64,000 nt of DNA, taken from NCBI RefSeq assembly GCF_036850765.1, contig NC_089491.1, forward strand, positions 91,854,740 to 91,918,739, read 5' to 3'. The notes beneath the pieces are model-generated. The model ran no database searches and was not told the origin of the DNA. It was given only the letters and a program-made list of their open reading frames with translations. Source of the DNA: Saccopteryx bilineata. Lineage: Eukaryota > Chordata > Mammalia > Chiroptera > Emballonuridae. The translations under genes were made by a program, and so were the position numbers. Positions 56,165 to 64,000 of the stretch are shown piece by piece (positions within the stretch are counted from its first letter, which is position 1; each line of letters opens with the position of its first letter).

Positions 56165-57430
56165 TGAAAAGAAATGTACAAGAAAAATAATAAACATAGT
56201 TTGTAAAAAAACTTTTAGAAAGTAGCACAAGGGTCTGTAGAAAGTTAAGAAAATAAACAAAAGCCCAAAATATATAAATAGATTAATTCTCGCATAAGAA
56301 TAACTGCTCTTAAGATCATGAGGTACACATTTTTCTATCTTTTCATGCATGTAATAAATATTACTTTGTAATATGATCTGAAAAACATTAAATTTCAAAC
56401 ATTTTACCATGTCTTCAAGTATTAGTCCACAACATCATTTAAAATATTTATGTTAGAATATACATGGAAACCCCATAACATTTAAAGAAATCATTAAACA
56501 ATTTAATTAAGTTCCTATTATTATTATTATAGCAAAGAGAGTTGCAACAAATATTTCTTTCAGATATTTTTTATATAAATTCATATTATTTATTTACATT
56601 TCATCTCTAAATATAGAAATTCTAAGTAAACAATAGGGCATATTTTTTAACTTTTTTGAAATAGCTAAAAAAATTACTCTCTAGATTCATTGTTCCAGTG
56701 TGCAGACCCACTAAGGATATATAAATTATTCTACATATTTGCATATTTAAAACAAGTAGATATCATTATTATAAATGTGTTTTACATAGATATTATTTTA
56801 TTTTTTATATGTATAATAATACATATATATTTATTTTATTACCTTAAAAAATAAATGAAACTCTATTGTTTTAAATTGTATTATATTTTTTTCACATATT
56901 ATTGTCTATTTGTAGTTTTCTTTATTGATTTTTCCATTATATAATTTTCCCTTTTCTTTGACTATTTAACATTTTATCTAGACAACTTCTGACCTAATCC
57001 ATTTACAATGATATTTTATTTTCAGATTTCAAAGACAGTGACATTATTTTAAATAGAAAAAGTTATTATGTGTGCAAAATATATTTTTCAAAGTATTACA
57101 TTCTGTAATTGCTCTTCTTGCATGTAGCTTTGGTCAGTGTTCAACAAACCAAACAGTGTTCTATATTTTACAAATTTGGAAAAATATAATGGGAAGCCAA
57201 TATAATTCTCTTCCTACTGAACCAAAAAAGTTGATAAAATATCGCTATTTTTTGTATAATAATTTTAATTATCAATATGCAGAAACTATTTTAATGTTTA
57301 TTTATGAGTAGTTGTTTTATTGAGTTTACTTTATAGTCATTAACCATATTCTTCAAGTATTCTCCTGGGTATAGCATAAAAAATACCTTAACTTACTCCA
57401 TAAATCAATGAGAGAAAAAATAAACTTTTT
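56165..57430. other. No recognisable feature
   Basis: Very AT-rich unique-looking DNA. The frame at 57072-57311 has no familiar motif. Confidence 0.5.
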
Positions 57431-57433
57431 CCA

Positions 57434-57800
57434 GCCCTGGCCAGTTGGCTCAGCAATAGAGCTTCACCTGGCCTTTGGAAGTCCCAGATTCGATTCCCGG
57501 CCAGGGCACACAAGAGAAGCACCCATCTGCTTTTCCACCCTTCCCACTCTCTTTATTCTCCATCTCTCTCTTTTTTCCCACAGCCAAGGCTCCATTGGAG
57601 CAAAGTTGGCCCAGGTGCTGAAGATGACTGCATGGTCTCTGCCTCAGGTGCTGAAATGGCTCCAGTTGCACCAGAGCAATGCCCCAGATGGACCGAGCAT
57701 TGCCCTCTGATGGGCAAACTGGGTGGATCTCGGTTGGGGGCATGCGGGAGTCTGTCTATCTGCCTCCCCCTGCTTCTCACTTTGGGAAAACAAAACAAAA
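57434..57800 (+). mobile_element. RHIN-1-like SINE
   Basis: AGCCCTGGCCAGTTGGCTCAG head, B-box-like GATTCGATTCC, CACAAGAGAAGCACCC, CT-rich stretch, CCATTGGAGCAAAGTTGGCC, GGGCATGCGGGAGTCTG and AAAACAAAACAAAAC tail. Target duplication unclear. Confidence 0.93.
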
Positions 57801-57809
57801 CATTTTCTT

Positions 57810-58925
57810 TGTATGACCACTTTTCAGAGTGCAAGATATCTAGGGATTATTATAAACACACAGCAAGTATTTTATATTTTACTATTGTCAATTACAGACA
57901 GCAAAAATTAAAAATAGTACTAATACTGCAAAATCTGTGAAAGAATAATTAGATTATTTTTATGTCAGATTTATTGAGCATTGTTGATATAAAAACCAAA
58001 ATGTAATACATAAATAAAAACCAAAAGTCAGTTTTGGAAAGTTTGGTCATATTTTCCATTTACATATAATTAATAGCAATGATAACAAACTTCAAAGAAG
58101 AGAGAAAAGGAGAGGTCACTTCCTAAAATGTAGCTCATATCTTCAATTTATTTATAATACAAAAATCTTATATTTCATCAACAGTTTTGGACATTTGATT
58201 GTGTACATTATTTGTTGTACAGCTGTTTCATTGTAATTCTGTGGTTCTTCTTTGTAGTCATTATGTAAGAAATACTGTAAGATACTGACTTTTAGGATTT
58301 TGACTTTAATTTCTACAGATAAATTTAACAGAAAGTTGTCTGCTTCTGTGAGAGATGGAGAAGAAAGAAAGAAAAGGAGAATAAGAGTGCTATGGGGAAT
58401 GGATGTGGTCTTCTTTGATGTGTAAAAAAATATTGTAGACTTACACGTGAGACATCTCCACCACTATTTTTATTCTTTAACTATGCTTTCCATTAAAATT
58501 GCATCTTTTCTCCTTGACTTTGCCCTCTTTGTAGCCTCTCCAAATGTTCTGTTGCTTCCTAATTTGTGATAATACTCTTTCAAGTTCTGGCACAACTGAG
58601 TTGGCCTAATAGGAATATTTTAATATTTTATTAGCTAAGAGACTAATTCTAAAACTAAGGTGCATTCTCCAATTAGAAAAACTTGAATCCTTTTGGTATG
58701 TGATCTAGCTTTTACTTAAACCTATTTCTACTTTTGATATACTGCCAGTTATTGTGAATCATAAATGTTTTTATATATTAATAATATTAATAAATAATAT
58801 ATACTCTTCAAATCTATAAAATGTACAAGAATTTACATATAAAGATTATTTCATAAATGCACATCTTAGTACATCATTCTCCTATGATGTTTTAAAAGAA
58901 AATCTGAAGTTGGTAATGTGACCTG
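57810..58925. other. No recognisable feature
   Basis: AT-rich unique-looking DNA. Confidence 0.5.
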
Positions 58926-58929
58926 TATT

Positions 58930-59215
58930 CTCTATGACCAGCTCACACTGCCTTCCTCTTCAGTCTCCTTTCAGATTACTCTTTCTAACCTTCTCATTTC
59001 CAACTTTGCTGGAGGACCCCTGCCCTACCCTCATTTCTCAGTAAAAATATGGTTTCCTTTTACTCCTGAGCTTTGTGCAGGTAGTCATCTATTTCTAAAA
59101 ACTGTCTCCAATTCAAATTTCATCCTCTTCGAAAGGCTATTGACAGCCTTCCCTGGAATGTCATCTTCAAAACCTTGTTTAGTGCCTTACACTCTTGTAA
59201 TGATTAAATAAATTT
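58930..59215 (+). mobile_element. L2 fossil
   Basis: AATTCAAATTTCATCCTCTT and GACAGCCTTCCCTGG match the conserved L2 segment that reads approximately CTCAAATGTCACCTCC...GGCCTTCCCTGAC. The region is more CT-rich than its surroundings. The 97-codon frame over it lacks coding character. Confidence 0.55.
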
Positions 59216-59219
59216 ATAG

Positions 59220-61380
59220 GCCATGTAACAAATTAAGCTGTTCATTTATAACTTAGTGTCACATGACACAGAGAACCAATGCATTTGGTTCTTCATTTCA
59301 CCCCATTTTCTTGCCTAGTGCTTGTGTATGGAAAGTGTTTAATGAGTCCTGCTCTGATGATGTGTGTTTGCAGATATTACATACTTGTTAGAAAGGTAGC
59401 AGGGGAAAAGTTTAGAGGTTACCAAGAGATGATGTTTTTTTTCTTTCATTATTTTTGTATAAATATGCTTTACAATGTTTTCTCAAGCCAGTTCTAGTCT
59501 ACTGACCTTTATAGACAAGGGTTCCATTGCATCACCAGCAGCCCATTACATTTTCAGACATCAATGGATAATATGTCAGTTATTTTTAAATTGAAATTTT
59601 TCTCCTTAATTTTTTCTTCTTAAAGATAGTGTATATTAATTAGACTATTAGCTCCTGATTTTATTTCATTTTTTTGATCATATGTATCCAAGATGATATA
59701 TATGAGTACGGAAGATCAGTAAATGGAATATTAAGAGAAATCATCAGTTCAAAATAAAACATGTTATATCTTAACTAGAATGAGTTTTCAAACTATTACC
59801 TGACTATCTTCTTCCACAGCATCCATTATATATCATACAATAATAATGAGCTAACTTGTTGAGAATCTTCTCATTGTTTTAAGTATTAAAAGTATACCAA
59901 GCCATTTACAATAACTCTATAAGGTATCTTAGTATTAGCTTACTATATTTATTATATAAAAATTTTATCTACTGTTTAATAGCTTCTGAGAATAGTAATT
60001 GATTATGTTGTCAACTATTGGTAACTTAATGGTAATAGGTTTGAGTATTGGAGAAAGTTAAGTAGTTTGCCAAATAAAGGATAATTTTCGACTGTGAGGG
60101 AATAGCTGGCTTGGGCATGTCTGAGCAGTGGTGGAACAAATCACAATTTGATACAGAAAGGCTTCCAAATGGAGATTGAGGGATAGAAGTGAGAGATGGA
60201 TAACATAAGAAAAAGAATATCTCTGGCTTCATAAGTCTAGAACCATTCCAACTGCCTCAACAGTTTAATTTTAATTAGAAAATTCAGTTTGACACTCAAG
60301 TGTGTCAAAGATGTGGACTTCAACACATCTACAGTCAGTGTTCCCCTTGATCTTATAGATCATTCTCACTTTCAGATGCTATAAGGTTTCTCTTAGAGAA
60401 AATATTTTAGTTTCTCACTTATTCAAAGAGAATTGGTTTTTCTATTTACTGTGTAAATTATATAAGAAAGAGCCAATATTAAAAACTAATTGAAAATTTA
60501 CTGTCTTTCCCAGAACTCACACTGTTTTTAAAAACACAGTTCAGTTCATGTTGCAAATGATAATGTGTGTTTTGAACTATAACCAAATTACATATTCCTG
60601 AGGTTTTAAATAATGGAATAAATGTCTGTTACTTGATTACAGGATAACAATATTGAAAATAAATTTAATTCTTATATCTCTGGAAAGGAGATGAGGAATG
60701 TTTTTTAATATAATATTGTCATTAAAATTCTACTACCTAAATATCAGGGGAGTCTTATAGAAGATTGTGCACCATTATATATCATTTAATACTGGGTAAA
60801 ATTTCAACTTTTCATGTTGTTTTCTTTGGCTGGTTTAGGATGTTGTGAGGAATAGAGTTTGTGTATTTTTGTCATGCTGAGCCATCCTGTTCTTTTCCTC
60901 AGCAAAATTAGTTTACAGGAACTTAGAAATTGATAATGTTTGAGATGTGTATTTCCTGTAAATGACATTCATTATAAACCTTTCAAAGTTATCTTATATT
61001 TATCTATTTTTGCTCCCAACTAATTGTCTTCATAAGGAAGTAAAGTATTTTTATAATATTGCACACTATGTAGTTTAAGTAAAACGTGCATCTGTCCCAT
61101 TTATTGTCTCATTTATATAGTAGTTTATGTAAAATATTATCCACATTTGGGTTTTATAATGCAATATCCATAGGTGGGCTACAAAGTGTTCATAAATTCT
61201 TAAATCACTTAAATAAAAATTTGTGTGAATGTACTTATAAGCATAATTTCTATTTTTCTTTTTCCTGGGAAAAGATCCCTAAAGTTCATCATCTTAGCAG
61301 AGGACATTCTATAAAGTACAAAATAAAATAAGAATTTCTGTTTCTGCCTATGATCACCATTGTCTTCTCTCAGAGTATTC
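59220..61380. other. Mostly unassigned; weak MIR-like patch at 59845-60000
   Basis: GAGCTAACTTGTTGAGAATC and CCATTTACAATAACTCTATAAG weakly recall antisense MIR. The rest is AT-rich unique DNA without frames. Confidence 0.4.
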
Positions 61381-61384
61381 TAAT

Positions 61385-61630
61385 AGTAAAAGTTGGCACT
61401 TATATAACACTTAATTTGTACCAAGCATTAGTTTAAAGCTCTACATATAATGTCATTTATAGACTCAACAGTATTATGAGCTATAATTTTATTTCTACTT
61501 TATAGGTGATAAGACTGAGTTATAGAGGCTTAATAATGCTCGTAGCATTACCTAGCTACTAAATGACAGAAAGGATTTGAACTTGGGCCACCAGTTTTTA
61601 GAAACTGTGCTATATAGCATAATATTAAGT
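61385..61630 (-). mobile_element. MIR fossil SINE
   Basis: GTTGGCACTTATATAACACT, TGTACCAAGCATTAGTTTA, TTTATAGGTGATAAGACTGAG, CATTACCTAGCTACTAAATG and GGATTTGAACTTGGGCC keep the full antisense MIR order, including the core. Confidence 0.85.
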
Positions 61631-62813
61631 GGCTTTTTCATTAAAAATTCATATGATTGTTATATAAACTATACATTTATTTAATAACTTTTTACAGGTT
61701 ATCTCAAGTGAGCAGTACAATAAAATTATAAATTAAATATAGTTTAGAGAGATTCCAAGATGGCAACAGAGTAGGCAAATGCGCAGACTGCTACCTCTCA
61801 TGACCAAACTGGATTACAAATTAATTTAAGAACAATCATTGTGAAAACTAATTTTGGACTAAAAGAACAGGACTCAAAAACCAAGGAGCACATAAAATTC
61901 CACACTGATCTTGGTAGGGAGTGTGGGGATGAGATGGGGGCTCCCCCACTCCCAAGAGCAAGGGGAGGCTGAGTCTGAGGGTCCAGAAGGTTTCTTATTG
62001 CAAGGAGAGAGATGTTGTGAAGCAGGGGTCCTCAGTTCCAGGACCGGAGCCCCAGCCTAGAAACACAGGGACTGGAGGAGACAGCCTGACAGCACTGAGT
62101 GGGGAGAAGAGTGAAAGTTCTGTCTGTGGGAAGCGGCTGGTGAAAGAAAGTGCAGCCTGAAAGGGCCAGTGCAGAAAATATCACTCACAGCTACTTGCCT
62201 GGAGCTCCAGGACGAGGAGGGCTGAGAGGACTGGTCATTCATGAGGAGAGTGGGGAGATAGAGACACAGAGATGCTGACCTGTGCTGAGTCATTCTCCAG
62301 TGCCAAGGTGGCCATAACTGGGGGAGGGCTGCTCCTTCCACCAGCAGAAGTCTAATGTGGAATCAGTTGACCAACCTCCAAAAATTTCTCCAGCTCAAAT
62401 AAACATGAAAGATTGTTCAGAAAAGAAAAAGTAAAGAGGAGGACCAGTGACTTAGGTTTCCAGGGAGACATGAATTGCACCTCCCCTTCATACTGAGAAT
62501 GTGCCCGCCCCTGGAGAGGAACTGAGCAGAACACACTTAAGTTTTTCAGAGGCCACAACCAATGCATTCCTGGATACAGTTTCAAACAAACAAACACATA
62601 ATTTTCCCTTTTTAAACAGAGAAGCCCCATGCTGGGATCAGCAAACTAACAGCAAGGAAATTAAGACTTTTAAGCAGCTCTACCAGCTAAGGAGAATTAA
62701 AGTCCAAGCAACCAGCAGAGGCTGAGGAATAAAGTCCTGGAGAAGAATTCACATTCCAAAATACCAGCCTCAGACCCACAACTCTAACAGCTTGCAAACC
62801 ACACACAGAAAGA

Positions 62814-63680
62814 ATGGAAAGACAGAGGAACATAAACCATATGAATCAACAAGAAAAATCTCCAGAAAAAAAAAACTGAATGAAATGGAAATAATCAAAT
62901 TATCACATGCGGAGTTTAAAATAATGATTGTTAGGATGGTTAAGGATCTCAAAGCTACAATGGATAGACTTAATGAGCACCTAAACAAAGAAATTGCAAG
63001 CATCAAAAAGTACACTGAAATCAGAAAAAAAGAATCAATAAGAAATGGAGACTACACTAGAAGGAATCAAGAGCAGGCTGAATGAAGAAGAGGATCAAAT
63101 CAGTGAATTAAATGACAAGATAAATAAAAACTCAGAAACAGAGCAGCAAAAAGAAAAGAGGCTCAAAAAGTCTGAGGAAACTATGAGAGATCTGTGACAA
63201 TATGAAGAGAAATCACATCCTCATCATAGAAGCTTCTGAAGGAGAAGAGAAAGAACAAGGGATAGAAAAACTGTTTGAAGAAATAATAGCAGAAAACTTT
63301 TCTAAATTGATGAAGAAAAAGTCACATGAGTCAAGAAACACAAACATTCCCGATAAAAAGAAACCCAGTGAAACCTACACCAAGACACGTCATAATTAAA
63401 ATACCAAAGTTAAGAGATAAAGAAAAAGACTAAAAGCAGCAAAAGAAAGGAATGCAATTACCTAAAGAGTTAAGATGGCATCTGACTTTCAACAGAAACA
63501 CTTGAGGCCAGAAGAGAATGGCAAGAAATATTTAAAGTAATGCAAAACAAGAGCTTACATCCAATACTTCTTTATCCAACAGGATTATCATTTAAAATTG
63601 AAGGAGAAATAAAAAGTTTCCCAGACAAAAACAAAAACAAAACAAAAAACTCAAAGCGCTTGCTGTAAAAAAAAGCATAA
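62814..63680 (+). pseudogene. L1 ORF1 pseudogene
   Basis: The ATG at 62814 opens MERQRNINHMNQQEKSP and shifts frame in an A run at about 62867-62876. It continues as KLNEMEIIKLSHAEFKIMI with a coiled-coil stretch to 63085 (premature TGA) and further frames. The RRM region reads ILIIEASEGEEKEQGIEKLF at 63211-63270. The C-terminal domain (IIKIPKLRDKEKD-like) is broken near 63420. ORF1p would be the L1 RNA chaperone. At least three lesions. Confidence 0.85.
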
Positions 63681-63719
63681 AAAATAGAAAAAAAGAGGAT
63701 TATAGATCTACAGAATAAA

Positions 63720-64000
63720 ATGGCAATAAAGAACTACACATCAAAAATAACCTTAAATGTAAATGGATTAAATGCTCCAATCAAAAGACAGACAGTCACT
63801 GCTTGGATAAGAAAACTGGACCCATACATATGCTGTCTACAAGAGACCCACCTCAGAAAAAAAGATACACATAGACTGAGAGTAAAGGGATGAAAAAAAA
63901 TTTTCATGCAAATGGAAAGGAAAAAAAAAGCTGGGGTAATAATACTAATATCTGACAAAATAAATTTTAAAACAAGGCTATAGTAAGAAATAAAGGTCAC
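63720..64000 (+). pseudogene. L1 ORF2 N-terminus, partial, with early stop
   Basis: ATG at 63720, MAIKNYTSKITLNVNGLNAP, then an endonuclease motif [13 protein letters not shown] stop follows at about 63892, then further EN-like sequence (AGVIILISDKINFK). Cut by the window end. Confidence 0.88.

Larger units (their letters stand above)
61745..64000 (+). mobile_element. L1 with preserved 5' end, sense, running off the window
   Basis: It starts GAGAGATTCCAAGATGGC at about 61746, the L1 5' signature with a YY1-type CAAGATGG. A 5' UTR of about 1.05 kb, ORF1 (from 62814) and the beginning of ORF2 (63720) follow. Stops and frameshifts in both ORFs mean it is dead. The element extends beyond 64000. 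Confidence 0.9.

Noticed and set aside
60286..60310. Hairpin TTTGACAC-loop-GTGTCAAA
   Set aside because: Eight-base arms are expected by chance in AT-rich DNA; no associated gene or terminator context.

Overview
The window is non-coding mammalian nuclear DNA, almost certainly from a bat. Its many tRNA-derived SINEs carry the bat head (CCTGGCCAGTTGGCTCAG or GCCTGACCAGG) and it has a Laurasiatherian-type L1 3' UTR. The dominant long SINE resembles RHIN-1 and related emballonurid/rhinolophoid SINEs, a match made from memory; genus cannot be fixed without a search. I find no host protein-coding exon, functional RNA gene, CpG island or CRISPR. Every long open frame is transposon-derived or a low-complexity artefact. 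The DNA is AT-rich and reads as a gene-poor intergenic or deep-intronic stretch.

Layout. 1-1601: a class I endogenous retrovirus remnant reduced to protease, integrase-tail, Env transmembrane and 3' LTR pieces. 1619-1917: a hAT MITE at the ERV/L1 boundary. 1926-10435: an old antisense L1 with its 5' end preserved, carrying three later insertions: a tailless 7SK retrocopy (3247-3475), a younger 5'-truncated L1 (4993-6051, 15-bp TSD) and a SINE (6483-6855). 11449-15554: a relatively young L1 with nearly complete ORF2 and an 11-bp TSD, disabled by one frameshift and by loss of a catalytic RT aspartate. 16-38 kb: SINEs, ancient L1 pieces in both orientations, microsatellites, a second hAT element (18567-19023), and a 256-bp TTC/TCC polypyrimidine block at the tail of an antisense L1 (23773-24031). 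38.3-41.1 kb: two related solo LTRs in direct orientation. 42-46 kb: several young SINEs with perfect or near-perfect TSDs and a 5'-inverted L1. 46.4-48.2 kb: an L1 head-only piece (5' UTR plus ORF1 start). 48-57 kb: L1 relics, with a palindromic MITE and a (TATC)n microsatellite inside one L1 3' end. 58-61.7 kb: mostly unique DNA with L2 and MIR fossils. 61745-64000: a 5'-complete but decayed sense L1 running off the window.

The elements do not work together as a pathway. The value of the window is its layered insertion history, with target-site duplications that can be read by eye, and a few structurally unusual pieces: the 7SK retrocopy, the head-only SINE and L1 fragments, the L1 twin-priming inversion, the triplex-prone tract, the Z-DNA-prone tract and the YY1-type motifs in the LTRs.
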